From an uncultured Oscillospiraceae bacterium (lineage in GTDB: Bacteria > Bacillota > Clostridia > Oscillospirales > Acutalibacteraceae), in NCBI GenBank assembly GCA_900545625.1, contig UQZS01000030.1:1-19834 (forward strand): DNA of 19,834 nt. Direction: 5' to 3'. The position numbers and the translations under genes were made by a program. The notes below the pieces were generated by a model, which did not search any database, had not been told where the DNA came from, and saw only the letters and a list, made by a program, of their open reading frames with translations. Below are positions 1-7,409 of the stretch, in pieces; within the stretch, counting starts at the first letter, position 1; the number at the start of each line of letters is the position of its first letter.

Positions 1-68
1 CGGCAGCCTGCCTGCGTGCTCAAAACGAAAATCCCATCCCTGCCGCCATCGTTTTTCGGTGCGCAGCA

Positions 69-174
69 GTTTTCAGCGTGAGGATTTTTGCGCGGGCAAG
101 GCACAAAAGCGTAAGGATCTTGACGTATTTCAAGCTTTTTAACGCTTTCCGCGCGGGAAACATCCGCTGAAAAC
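69..174 (+). ncRNA. candidate structured RNA or intergenic foldable element
   Basis: A perfect 10-bp outer helix (GTTTTCAGCG 69-78 with CGCTGAAAAC 165-174) encloses three further hairpins. These are TTGC-GCGG-GCAA at 88-99; a long arm where 106-112 pairs with 142-148, 113-115 with 135-137 and 119-123 with 130-134; and TTTCC/GGAAA at 146-160, which shares three T residues with the long arm. This multibranch layout is visible in the sequence. That it is a transcribed RNA is inference. The plus strand is preferred because a terminator follows at 193-242. It could instead be an interspersed DNA repeat or the 3' UTR of a gene left of the window. No known RNA family is recognised. Confidence 0.35.
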
Positions 175-192
175 CATATTGTGTTCGATTCT

Positions 193-242
193 CGGCAGCT
201 TACCGTTCGGTTTGGCGCTGCCGTTTATTTGTTTCGTTTTTT
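193..242 (+). terminator. plus-strand intrinsic terminator overlapping the GH51 stop
   Basis: CGGCAGC (193-199) pairs with GCTGCCG (217-223) and is followed by a T-rich run, TTTATTTG then TTTCGTTTTTT. On the minus strand the hairpin is not followed by T residues, so it should stop transcription coming from the left. Its T-tract overlaps the last codons of the arabinofuranosidase gene on the other strand. Confidence 0.55.
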
Positions 243-2582
243 ACGCACAAAGTGCACAACGGCGATCGTACCGAGGGTAATCACCACGGCAACGGTCGGC
301 ACGCCCCAGATCAGAGCGGTCTCAAGTCCCGTATAGAAGCGGCGCGTCTCCGGCATACGCGGCAGATCGTACAGTCCTTTCTGTGTACGGTTTTCGCCGT
401 AGGTGATGCGGATAACATTGACCGAATACCCGTCCACCCTAACCGTAACACCTTCGTCCCCGGTCGTTTTCACCGTCCTGGGAACAATACAGGTCTTGCC
501 GACCTCATTGCACGCCGCAGACGAGCGGTCGGAAAGCGACAGCATATCGGAATACCGCACCACGCCGAAGCCCTTTGGATTATAGGTGACCTCGCGCGAT
601 TCGCCGGTTGTGTTGACCAGCTTGATATAGAGGATCTCGTTCTCCTCATCCACGGTGACCGATTGATACATGCCGTCCGTCCCCTCTGGAAGCTCAGTAT
701 CCACATAGCGGCTGCCCGTATTGTTCATAAACAGCATCTGGGTGTAATAGCTCGGCGTGAGCACCGTATCATGCGAATCGAACCAAATCATATTGATCGT
801 CCATTCCTGCGCGTTGATCTTTGCGAAGATCGGTGCATAGGACGCCATGACCACTACGTCGCCGTTGCGCTCAAGCCCCGTCATATAGGCGGCCTCAGAC
901 ATGGCGGCTTTCAGGTTGGACTTCGTTTGAATGGTTCCCACGCCCTTGGAGGTCGCCGCATATTCCCCAAGGAACACCTTAGCACCGTCGCGGTCATAGC
1001 TGTCATAGCGTTCGGTGTTGGCGAGATACCAGTTATCTTCCTGATAATAGTGTTCATCCACGATCGTATCGCTGTATGAAGTCTCCAGCTGTGCCCAGGA
1101 TTCGTCAAATTGTTCTCCGGAACTGACAGGCCCCGAAGAGGAAATGATCGTGATTTCCGGGTAGACTGCATTGATCTCGGCCTTGAGCGCCTCCAAATTG
1201 CGGAAATACACTTCGCCCCAATTTTCGTTTCCGAGTCCGATGTATTCAAGGCCAAACGAAGCGGGATGCCCGTTTGCCGCGCGCAGCGCGCCCCATTCGG
1301 TGGTTGTGTCGCCGTTGGCGTATTCGATCAAGTCAAGGATATCCTGTACATATGCATCCCATTCCGCTGTGCCGGGACGAAGCGCAATGGTATCGAGGTA
1401 AGCTTCAAAATCCTCGCGGGCGTCCATACCCAAGCCCTCGATATAGGCGGTGAATCCCTCGCGTGCTTCGGTATCTTCAGGGTCAAGCCCACGCGTCTCG
1501 GTCAGATACGCTTCCCATTCTTCGTCAGTCATTTCGTTTTTCTCAAGAGCCAGCACATGATCGTCGTAGCCGCAGCGGGCCTGGCAGATCAACCCTACGT
1601 TGAGGATCGGTACAGGTTCCGCACCGAGGTCACTGCAAAGCTGGAAATATTCATGGTACCCGACCATATAGCTGTTGTTATAATCAATCACATCGTTTTG
1701 CCAAATGTTGTAATTCTGTTTGCGCGTTTCGGGTGCGCCGATGGTGTCTTTCCAATTGAAGAGATTTTCGAGACTGTCCCCTTCTGCCACGCAGCCGCCG
1801 GGGAATCGGATAAACGACGGATGGAGATTTGCAAGCGCGTCGTACAGATCCTGCCGCAGGGAGGTGTATTTCCAGGTATCGGCGCCGTAACCATGGCTGC
1901 TTTCCGGATACAGGCACACAAAATCCAGCGTGACGGCGCTGCCCTCTTCAAACTCCATGACGAGAATACCGTCATCGGTCTTTGCCGCAGAAAGATCCAC
2001 AGAAAACTTCTGCCAAGCGTCGCCTGCATCCAACGTGATCTTCAGTGTATCAGTCAGCTTTTCACCGTGCTTGTTTTCAAGATATACAGACATCGTGGTC
2101 TGCGTATTTTTGAACCACGCGGAGAAAACATACTTCTCCCCCGCCTTAATGCCCATATCGCCGGACGCAATACTTTCGTCATTTACGTCATAAGTTTTAT
2201 AATCGTAGTATTCGCAGAAGCCGTCATTCTTGATCGTACGCGCGCCGTTGGCGGGCAGGACAATGTAAGACGGATTGTTCTCATGGATGCCGCCCTCAGT
2301 CGCGCGCGTATATTCACCGTCGAATTCCCAGCCGGAAAGCGTTTCGCCGTTATGCAGATACTCGAAAGAATTGTTGCGCACCAAATTGGCGTTCAGGCCG
2401 CCCTCAACGCCGTTGTTGATATCCTCGATAAAAATACCGTACATTGTGTCGCTGATTTCGTGCGACAGATCATCCGCAGAGATCTCCACCGTAAACGGCG
2501 CACCCTCTGCAGATGCCGTCACCGCCGCGGGGAGCCCCAAAAGCAACACGCAAAGCAGCAGTGCGAGGATTCTTTTGAACAT
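225..2582 (-). CDS. GH51 alpha-L-arabinofuranosidase, secreted and membrane-anchored
   Basis: Removes terminal L-arabinofuranosyl residues from arabinan or arabinoxylan side chains, probably on the outer cell surface. Residues 1-25 are a signal peptide (MFKR start, Leu-rich core, ASA-E cleavage). Residues 30-70 carry the family motif MYGIFIEDINNGVEGGL. About 75-225 resembles an inserted carbohydrate-binding module. The barrel has IRFPGGC near 258, the acid/base Glu453 in GLGNENWG and the nucleophile Glu540 in LGEYAA. Residues about 755-778 form a membrane span followed by RKKRNK. At 785 aa it is longer than intracellular GH51 enzymes because of the signal, the anchor and an acidic helical insertion around 350-405. 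The start is supported by a GGAGGGATC ribosome site. It has its own promoter with an adjacent inverted repeat. Family assignment is firm; substrate preference is not. Confidence 0.93.
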   Translation of the reverse strand: MFKRILALLLCVLLLGLPAAVTASAEGAPFTVEISADDLSHEISDTMYGIFIEDINNGVEGGLNANLVRNNSFEYLHNGETLSGWEFDGEYTRATEGGIHENNPSYIVLPANGARTIKNDGFCEYYDYKTYDVNDESIASGDMGIKAGEKYVFSAWFKNTQTTMSVYLENKHGEKLTDTLKITLDAGDAWQKFSVDLSAAKTDDGILVMEFEEGSAVTLDFVCLYPESSHGYGADTWKYTSLRQDLYDALANLHPSFIRFPGGCVAEGDSLENLFNWKDTIGAPETRKQNYNIWQNDVIDYNNSYMVGYHEYFQLCSDLGAEPVPILNVGLICQARCGYDDHVLALEKNEMTDEEWEAYLTETRGLDPEDTEAREGFTAYIEGLGMDAREDFEAYLDTIALRPGTAEWDAYVQDILDLIEYANGDTTTEWGALRAANGHPASFGLEYIGLGNENWGEVYFRNLEALKAEINAVYPEITIISSSGPVSSGEQFDESWAQLETSYSDTIVDEHYYQEDNWYLANTERYDSYDRDGAKVFLGEYAATSKGVGTIQTKSNLKAAMSEAAYMTGLERNGDVVVMASYAPIFAKINAQEWTINMIWFDSHDTVLTPSYYTQMLFMNNTGSRYVDTELPEGTDGMYQSVTVDEENEILYIKLVNTTGESREVTYNPKGFGVVRYSDMLSLSDRSSAACNEVGKTCIVPRTVKTTGDEGVTVRVDGYSVNVIRITYGENRTQKGLYDLPRMPETRRFYTGLETALIWGVPTVAVVITLGTIAVVHFVRKKRNK

Positions 2583-2616
2583 ACGAGATCCCTCCTGTCT
2601 ATATGTATGAAACCAT

Positions 2617-2633
2617 TAAAACCGTATGTTTTA
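2617..2633. promoter_or_regulatory. candidate operator at the arabinofuranosidase start site
   Basis: A perfect 6-bp inverted repeat, TAAAAC-5 nt-GTTTTA, touches the -10 box (2633-2638) and covers the expected transcription start near 2626. Repressors commonly bind there. The regulator is unknown; a LacI- or ROK-type sugar regulator would fit the gene. Confidence 0.4.
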
Positions 2634-2661
2634 GTTTACCATTTTTTTAACAGCGTCGCAA
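2633..2661 (-). promoter_or_regulatory. promoter of the arabinofuranosidase gene
   Basis: On the minus strand TTGCGA (2656-2661) is separated by 17 bp from TAAACT (2633-2638). Both boxes are imperfect, but spacing is ideal and a leader of about 44 nt leads to the ribosome site. Confidence 0.5.
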
Positions 2662-2751
2662 GGGTTTTGGCGGCTTTTTTAGAATTAAATTCCGGAAAAT
2701 CTATGGGTTCTAAGTTTTGAATTTGCAGGTGGCAATCCTTGCAGGCAGATA

Positions 2752-2780
2752 TTGTCAAATCCGGAAAAATGTGATACATT
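2752..2780 (+). promoter_or_regulatory. promoter of the phosphoglycerol transferase gene
   Basis: TTGTCA (2752-2757), 17 bp, TACATT (2775-2780). The predicted start near 2787 leaves a leader of about 118 nt before the ATG at 2905, with no obvious terminator hairpin. Confidence 0.55.
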
Positions 2781-2904
2781 AGATGTGTATAACCGCTGCA
2801 CAACCGGGAGGTATACCGCCTATCATCGGAAAGCAGGTCTTTGGAGATATGCTGCCCTGTTTGCCAACGGTTATCGGACACTTTAGGAGAAATGAGGGTT
2901 TTAT

Positions 2905-4731
2905 ATGTGGATGCTGCTTGCAGCCGCCGCCGCCGGACTGCTGGTCTTTGCCGCCGACACAGGGCTTCTGCTGAAAAGAAGAACAGCCGGCACCGTAATA
3001 CACGCGCTGTTTCGCGACGTGATCGTTTCCAATCTCGCCGCGCTGTTTCTGGCACAATTCGTTTTGCGTATTGAAAACGTCTTTGTACCGGATCTGCACG
3101 GCCCGTGGTATCCGCTGAAATACTTTGCGCTCGCGCTCGGCACGGGCGTCGCCTTGCTGTTTTGCAAGGGCGTTGCAGATAATGTGCTCAGCTATGAAAG
3201 AACCGTGCCAAAACGCCGTGCGCGCACTTGGGTGCTGCGCATCGTATGCGTACTGCTGTTTGCCCTCGGCACGGCAGCGTTCACAGGGACGATCTGGAGC
3301 CAAAACACATTCGGTGAATTGACCCCGGACCAAATGCTTATCAACTTGATTTCCCCCGTAGAGGGAACCGCTTCGGACGTGATGAACACCCTATTCTTTG
3401 GGCCGGTTTTCCAGACGGTCTTCTTAACGACGGTGTTCTGTTTATTTGCCTTTTCCGACCGCGTTTTGCTCTACCACAGAACGGAAAGCAAAACCACGGT
3501 GCTGTTCCCCGCGCTTGCACGCAAAATCGTAAGCCTTGTGCTCGCGCTGTCTGTCCTCTGCGGCGGTATTGCATTTGGCGTTCAGAAATTGCATTTAGGA
3601 GATCTATACACGGCCTACATGGATGACTCTCCTTACATCGAAGAGCATTTTGCCGATCCGCGTGAAGTAAAGCTTACCTTCCCGGAGCAAAAGCGCAATC
3701 TGATCCATATCTATCTCGAATCCATGGAAAATACATATTTTTCCAAAGAGCTCGGCGGCCAGATGGAAGAAAACCTGATGCCGGAGCTTGCGGAGTTGGC
3801 GAAAGAAGGGTATAGCTTTTCCAACCGTTCCGAAGGCTTCGGAGGCCCGCCGTGGACAACGGGCGGGCACTGGTCGGTCGCTTCTATGGTCAATATGGGC
3901 ACGGGGCTGCCGATGAAAGTCCCTGTAGACGGCAACTCCTACGGCTCGCCGGACAACTTCCTGCCGGGCGCGGTCGCCATCGGAGATATTTTACAGGAAC
4001 AGGGCTATGAGCAAGCAGTCATGTTCGGCGCAGATGCAACCTTCGGCGGTCTGAATTTTTATTTTACTTCGCACGGCAACTTTGAAATTTTGGATTATAA
4101 CAAAATGAAAGAACTCGGCAAGATCCCCGAGGACTATTATGTCTGGTGGGGGTATGAGGACTCCAAGCTGTTTGAATTTGCAAAGGAGGAGCTGACCGCG
4201 CTTTCCGAGACGGGCAAGCCGTTCCATTTTGTGATGGAGACCGCAAACACGCATTTCCCGGACGGCTATTTAGAACCCGATGCGCCCACGCCGTATGAAA
4301 GCCAATACGCAAACGTGATCGCTTACAGCTCCTATCAGACCGAACAATTTGTCCGCTGGATCCAGCAGCAGCCGTTTTATGAAAATACGACGATCGTTCT
4401 TATCGGCGACCATTTAAGTATGGATCAAAACTTTTTCAAAGATTTAGATTCGAATTATCGGCGAACGACCTTTAATTTGATCCTAAATCCCGCGCCGAAT
4501 GTACGCGACATTCCGGAAGAACGGCTCTATAACCGCCAATGGGCAAATTTCGATATGTTCCCGACGCTGCTTTCTTCGATCGGTGTGGAGATCGAAGGAG
4601 ATCGGCTGGGACTTGGCACCGACCTGTTTTCAGGCACCCCTACGCGTTTTGAAGAAGACGGCATATCTGAAGTTAATGAGGTCCTCGGACAGCGCAGCAA
4701 TTTTTATAACAATACTATCCTGCTTGGGTAG
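2905..4731 (+). CDS. LTA synthase / MdoB-family phosphoglycerol transferase
   Basis: Membrane enzyme of the alkaline phosphatase superfamily. Relatives move glycerol-phosphate from phosphatidylglycerol to lipoteichoic acid or to surface glycans. Roughly five N-terminal membrane spans (about 3-18, 42-58, 73-93, 110-130, 167-184, possibly 205-225) precede an extracytoplasmic catalytic domain from about 260. Visible active-site elements are IYLESMEN (metal ligand Glu272), PWTTGGHW (nucleophile Thr318 or Thr319), the family His in ETANTHFP (His450) and IGDHL (Asp502-His503). The WTTGG context is closer to MdoB/OpgB than to classical LtaS, so the acceptor is uncertain. A GAGGG site six bases before the ATG supports the start. 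At 608 aa it has normal family length, and it ends just before a strong terminator. Confidence 0.88.
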   Translation: MWMLLAAAAAGLLVFAADTGLLLKRRTAGTVIHALFRDVIVSNLAALFLAQFVLRIENVFVPDLHGPWYPLKYFALALGTGVALLFCKGVADNVLSYERTVPKRRARTWVLRIVCVLLFALGTAAFTGTIWSQNTFGELTPDQMLINLISPVEGTASDVMNTLFFGPVFQTVFLTTVFCLFAFSDRVLLYHRTESKTTVLFPALARKIVSLVLALSVLCGGIAFGVQKLHLGDLYTAYMDDSPYIEEHFADPREVKLTFPEQKRNLIHIYLESMENTYFSKELGGQMEENLMPELAELAKEGYSFSNRSEGFGGPPWTTGGHWSVASMVNMGTGLPMKVPVDGNSYGSPDNFLPGAVAIGDILQEQGYEQAVMFGADATFGGLNFYFTSHGNFEILDYNKMKELGKIPEDYYVWWGYEDSKLFEFAKEELTALSETGKPFHFVMETANTHFPDGYLEPDAPTPYESQYANVIAYSSYQTEQFVRWIQQQPFYENTTIVLIGDHLSMDQNFFKDLDSNYRRTTFNLILNPAPNVRDIPEERLYNRQWANFDMFPTLLSSIGVEIEGDRLGLGTDLFSGTPTRFEEDGISEVNEVLGQRSNFYNNTILLG

Positions 4732-4744
4732 GCCATAAGCCGTT

Positions 4745-4782
4745 AAAAAGCCGAAGCTCTCGCGTGAGAGCTTCGGCTTTTT
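4745..4782 (+). terminator. terminator after the phosphoglycerol transferase gene
   Basis: Perfect 17-bp stem (4745-4761 with 4766-4782) with a GCGT loop; the 3' arm ends in TTTTT and more T residues follow. The A-run on the 5' side could make it partly bidirectional. Confidence 0.9.
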
Positions 4783-4841
4783 GTTATTTTGTTCTTTTTT
4801 TGTGTTTATTTCGCCATATGTCGTGATTATTTGACACTTTG

Positions 4842-4850
4842 TGTTATACT
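4842..4850 (+). promoter_or_regulatory. extended -10 promoter of the 54-aa gene
   Basis: TGTTATACT is a TGn-extended -10 box (TATACT at 4845-4850). No good -35 is found at normal spacing. The TTGACA at 4831 is only 8 bp away, too close to pair with it. Confidence 0.45.
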
Positions 4851-4907
4851 ATCACTACAGGAAATATATACAACGCATTGCAGCTTCAGGTAAGACAAGG
4901 AGGATTT

Positions 4908-5072
4908 ATGACGCTTCAGAATCTGTCTGAGGAGGAACGGGTCATGCTTGCTCAGTTCCGTCTTTGTTCCGAAGCGGACAAACAACGGATCTTAGACGAG
5001 GTACATAAGCAGGCAGCCAAAATACAGCCCGCCGTCCGAGAGCACACATCAAGTACGCCGCCGTCCGTATAG
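4908..5072 (+). CDS. 54-aa hypothetical protein
   Basis: Small soluble protein, not recognised with certainty. The first half (LSEEERVMLAQFRLCSEADK) is a predicted charged helix pair like the linker found after HTH domains in some Xre-type regulators, but no DNA-binding domain is present. The C-terminus is Pro/Ser/Thr-rich and looks disordered. The ATG at 4908 is chosen because AAGGAGG lies four bases upstream; an in-frame TTG at 4839 lies upstream of the predicted transcription start. It is flanked by its own promoter and terminator and is probably a monocistronic gene. The function cannot be stated. Confidence 0.65.
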   Translation: MTLQNLSEEERVMLAQFRLCSEADKQRILDEVHKQAAKIQPAVREHTSSTPPSV

Positions 5073-5095
5073 ACGGCAGGCGGTAAGCTTCACAG

Positions 5096-5129
5096 AAATC
5101 CGAAGAAGGAAAACCTTCTTCGGATTTTT
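5096..5129 (+). terminator. terminator between convergent genes
   Basis: Perfect 14-bp stem (5096-5109 with 5114-5127), AAAA loop, followed by a T5 run on the plus strand. On the minus strand only three T residues follow, so it may weakly stop the DinB-like gene as well. Confidence 0.85.
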
Positions 5130-5156
5130 ATATAAGCATTCGTGGCAACAGGATCG

Positions 5157-5660
5157 CTATTCGAACAAACCCTCTGCCGATTTCCCGCTTTTGCCGCTGA
5201 GGTTCACCACGCGCGGCCATTGGTTTGTCGCGAGAATCGTCGTAGCGTTGATATTGCCCAGATGCGCGTAAAAATGGCGAAACTGCGACAAGATCATTGC
5301 CAGACGGTTATGCGTGCAGCCCTTCGGGATCTCATACAGCATGTCGTCTATAAGGCTGTCCAGATACGCGAATATCTTGCACTGAATGGCGTCAAGATAT
5401 TGCAGCAATTCCTCGCGCGACAGGTTCTTTTCGCTGGGGACATCCAAAGAATTAAGGTTTTGCGCATGGAAGGGCGGCTCCTCATATTCATTCGGATTGA
5501 TAAACCATTGGTCACAGGAATGCAACATATGGTAGGCATGCTTCCAGATCGGCATTCCGCAAAGAATGAAATCCATATCGCAGGTTTGCAGGCAAATGCT
5601 CGCATTTTGGAAAAGGTTTTCCGTATTCAGCCTTACCGCTTGTATCAATTCCGTTTTCAT
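5157..5660 (-). CDS. DinB-like four-helix metal-binding protein
   Basis: 167-aa soluble protein of the DinB/YfiT type, a four-helix bundle that usually holds a divalent metal through three His residues. Relatives include bacillithiol S-transferases and damage-inducible proteins. Visible are a His-rich helix KHAYHMLHSCDQW (about 40-52) and a late helix MILSQFRHFYAHLG (about 130-145); between them lies a Glu/Pro-rich loop. The ATG at 5660 is preferred because GGAAGGGAGC lies upstream, and because the longer frame starting at 5711 would begin before the predicted transcription start near 5695. Substrate is unknown. It is convergent with the 54-aa gene and follows the GAP-family gene with an 88-bp gap holding its own promoter. 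Confidence 0.7.
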   Translation of the reverse strand: MKTELIQAVRLNTENLFQNASICLQTCDMDFILCGMPIWKHAYHMLHSCDQWFINPNEYEEPPFHAQNLNSLDVPSEKNLSREELLQYLDAIQCKIFAYLDSLIDDMLYEIPKGCTHNRLAMILSQFRHFYAHLGNINATTILATNQWPRVVNLSGKSGKSAEGLFE

Positions 5661-5701
5661 GCTGTCTGTTGCTCCCTTCCGGCAAAATCTTTCATGCCCG
5701 G

Positions 5702-5730
5702 ATTCTATCATATTTCAATATCGAAAGCAA
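5702..5730 (-). promoter_or_regulatory. promoter of the DinB-like gene
   Basis: Minus strand TTGCTT (5725-5730), 17 bp, TAGAAT (5702-5707), giving a start near 5695 and a leader of about 35 nt. Confidence 0.6.
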
Positions 5731-5748
5731 TCCGGCTTCTCTGCGTGC

Positions 5749-6423
5749 TTACAGCAAAGACCAAACCCCATGGACGAGCAGAAAGACGCCGGCTGCCGCC
5801 AGGACGACCGGGACGACATAGGCGGCGACGCGTCCGAGCACGCGTTCAAGCCGCGTGATAAACGCAGTGCCCCGCAGCCGATTATATCCCCAATATACCA
5901 GAAGCAGCGGCAGGATATATACAAAATCATACAAAAGCAGGAACGCGGCGACATACGGAAACCCGAGGCCATACCCCGCGAGTACGGCTAAAAAACCGAA
6001 ATACGGCAAAGCGCTGGTCAGTTCCAAGCCGCAGAATACGGCACCCATGAGGAATAAGGACAGCGGCGTGAGCGACGTGGGCGTTTTCGTCTCGTCTGCG
6101 CTCTCTGCGCTGCTGCGGCGAGTTCTGCGGATCATAAAAATACCGATCGCGGCACACACAAGCCCCACCGCGGCTTCCGCACCGTAGGTGTAAGCCGGGA
6201 AGCGCGCCGCCGCGTCTCGGACGAGCTGTGTGACCCAGGACAACACGCCGTAATAAACGGCAAGCCCCAAAAGATAATTGGCAAGCCCGATGCCGAAAAT
6301 GAAAAACAGCGCATGCCGTTTGCGCTTTACCATTGCCTGCAAAAGCATCTGCTGTGCAATCGCGGTCGGGTTCAAACAATCGATAAAGCTTGTGGAAAGC
6401 GTCGTGCCTAAAAGCACCAACAT
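5749..6423 (-). CDS. GAP / LysE-like multi-spanning membrane protein
   Basis: 224-aa inner-membrane protein with about six hydrophobic spans: 1-20, 38-60, 80-98, 122-145, 148-175 and 195-220. The N-terminal SFIDCLNPTAIAQQML motif is typical of the GAP/SfLAP and LysE/DsbD-like superfamily, where the Asn-Pro-Thr-Ala segment starts a re-entrant repeat. A charged cytoplasmic loop (IRRTRRSSAESADETKT) lies in the middle. Relatives export amino acids, lipids, metals or electrons; the cargo here cannot be deduced. The start is fixed by TAAGGAGGTC seven bases upstream. A strong promoter sits about 120 bp upstream and the leader holds an attenuator-like hairpin, suggesting regulation by premature termination. 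Confidence 0.75.
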   Translation of the reverse strand: MLVLLGTTLSTSFIDCLNPTAIAQQMLLQAMVKRKRHALFFIFGIGLANYLLGLAVYYGVLSWVTQLVRDAAARFPAYTYGAEAAVGLVCAAIGIFMIRRTRRSSAESADETKTPTSLTPLSLFLMGAVFCGLELTSALPYFGFLAVLAGYGLGFPYVAAFLLLYDFVYILPLLLVYWGYNRLRGTAFITRLERVLGRVAAYVVPVVLAAAGVFLLVHGVWSLL

Positions 6424-6451
6424 AAAATGACCTCCTTACAAAGCTCCCACA

Positions 6452-6522
6452 CAAAAATAAGCGCCAAAATCATACCACTAAGACCTACGGCATGATTTTA
6501 ACGCTTTGCTGTCCGGTGACAG
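6452..6522 (-). promoter_or_regulatory. leader attenuator upstream of the GAP-family gene
   Basis: In the minus-strand transcript starting near 6542, a small hairpin (CTGTC-ACCG-GACAG, 6509-6522) is followed by an 18-bp stem (6489-6506 with 6459-6476, three G-U pairs, 12-nt loop) and then AUUUUUGUG. This is the shape of an intrinsic terminator inside a 5' leader. CAAAGC before the stem can alternatively pair with GCUUUG just ahead of the ribosome site. No known riboswitch class is recognised. Confidence 0.55.
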
Positions 6523-6548
6523 TTTCGTTCGTATTGGGTTGTGGAGAG

Positions 6549-6577
6549 ATAGTAGCATGGGGAAACCAAATTGTCAA
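6549..6577 (-). promoter_or_regulatory. promoter of the GAP-family gene
   Basis: Minus strand TTGACA (6572-6577), 17 bp, TACTAT (6549-6554). This is a near-consensus promoter with a leader of about 119 nt. Confidence 0.8.
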
Positions 6578-6631
6578 TCCTTTTTCACGGATCTTCCAAA
6601 AGTGAACTACCGATATTCCCTACAGTTAAGG

Positions 6632-7132
6632 CTACCCGTCACCTATCCAGTCGTGTTCTTTTAATATTTCCAAAACCTGTGCTACATCAGGCAAGGTGAT
6701 GCAATAAAGACGATCTTCCTTTGTCGTAATATGCACGTGAATATCGTCATAATGAAAATATAATATATCATTTCGAATTATGCTTTCCACTGTATACGGC
6801 TTTTGGTCCAAAGAAACACATACAATTTCATCATCACAAAAATAAATATTTCCATTTCTGACTTTTGTTCCAAGACTGAAATTTCCGTTTGTTTTGTAAA
6901 AAACAGGCGAGGTAATCATCTTTTCCAAATTAAGATACTTTCGATTTATAGTACGCTTATATAGCAGTAACGCAAGATATAAAATTACAGTAAACTAAGC
7001 GCCAGCAAAAACTGAAAGTTTTAAGGTCTCGTCAATGCCAAAACATTTAACAATCCCGCAAGTCAACAATGCAAAAATCATGCCGGAAAATATGGAAATC
7101 AAATTTATACTTTTCATTTCTTTCGAGCGCAT
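6632..7132 (-). pseudogene. two-TM small membrane protein split by an in-frame TAG
   Basis: Reading one frame from ATG at 7132 (or 7117) gives a hydrophobic helix (KSINLISIFSGMIFALLTCG). A TAG at 6995-6997 follows after FAGA, and the same frame then continues with a second hydrophobic helix (FTVILYLALLLYKR) and a 98-residue mainly beta, soluble domain ending in TAG at 6632. Removing the stop gives a coherent protein of about 165 residues with two spans and a cytoplasmic domain, vaguely like YcxB/PH-like proteins. The open part alone (TTG at 6928) would lack both spans. Base composition is much more AT-rich than the neighbours, suggesting transfer. A good promoter is intact, so inactivation looks recent. 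No ribosome site is strong. Confidence 0.6.
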
Positions 7133-7178
7133 TTTTGAGCCACATTTCTAAATATAATAAATGAAAATTCATATTAAT

Positions 7179-7207
7179 ATTATAAACATGACCATACGGA
7201 TTTTCAA
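7179..7207 (-). promoter_or_regulatory. promoter of the amber-split gene
   Basis: Minus strand TTGAAA (7202-7207), exactly 17 bp, TATAAT (7179-7184). The predicted start near 7172 gives a leader of 40-55 nt. Confidence 0.65.
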
Positions 7208-7271
7208 GAATATAAAACATACCAAAGCAAAATATCAACACAAGTTTATATAATTATCGTGTAAAGTAAGA

Positions 7272-7304
7272 TAAAAAAAGATGCCTGCTCCGAGTGCGGC
7301 ATCT
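7272..7304 (-). terminator. minus-strand terminator without an obvious gene
   Basis: AGATGCC (minus strand, 7298-7304) pairs with GGCATCT (7279-7285) across a 12-nt loop and is followed by seven T residues. The stretch 7305-7409 in front of it contains no convincing gene; it may be a backup terminator for the tRNA transcript or the tail of a lost gene. Confidence 0.45.
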
Positions 7305-7409
7305 CCATATCAGCAAAAGAAAAAGCACCGAACGCGACCTGCGCGTCGGGGCTCTCGGCTGGGAAGCGTGGACAAAATAGATACCCACTGAAAACGCGAG
7401 TGAAAAGGC

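Noticed and set aside
20..163. 47-codon minus-strand frame in the left intergenic element
   Set aside because: No convincing ribosome site or promoter, and the stretch is better explained by its inverted repeats.
1110..2720. Long open frame (536 codons) opposite the arabinofuranosidase gene
   Set aside because: It is antisense to a confidently identified enzyme, has no ribosome site and no recognisable domain; GC-rich codon structure explains its length. The same applies to 252-1079, 7798-8574, 11715-12797 and 18587-19465.
4831..4850. TTGACA plus TATACT as a standard promoter
   Set aside because: The two boxes are only 8 bp apart; the extended -10 box alone is the better explanation.
6507..6542. 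Known riboswitch (guanidine, NiCo, fluoride, manganese types) in the GAP-gene leader
   Set aside because: The small hairpin loop ACCG and the leader layout do not match the core motifs I know for these classes.
6995..6997. TAG as a pyrrolysine or suppressed codon
   Set aside because: No pyrrolysine genes or other in-frame TAG codons are visible here, and the gene itself ends in TAG; a nonsense mutation is simpler.
7047..7241. 64-codon minus-strand frame overlapping the amber-split gene
   Set aside because: It lies in another frame, crosses the predicted promoter and has no ribosome site, whereas the overlapping frame encodes a clear membrane helix in phase with the downstream domain.
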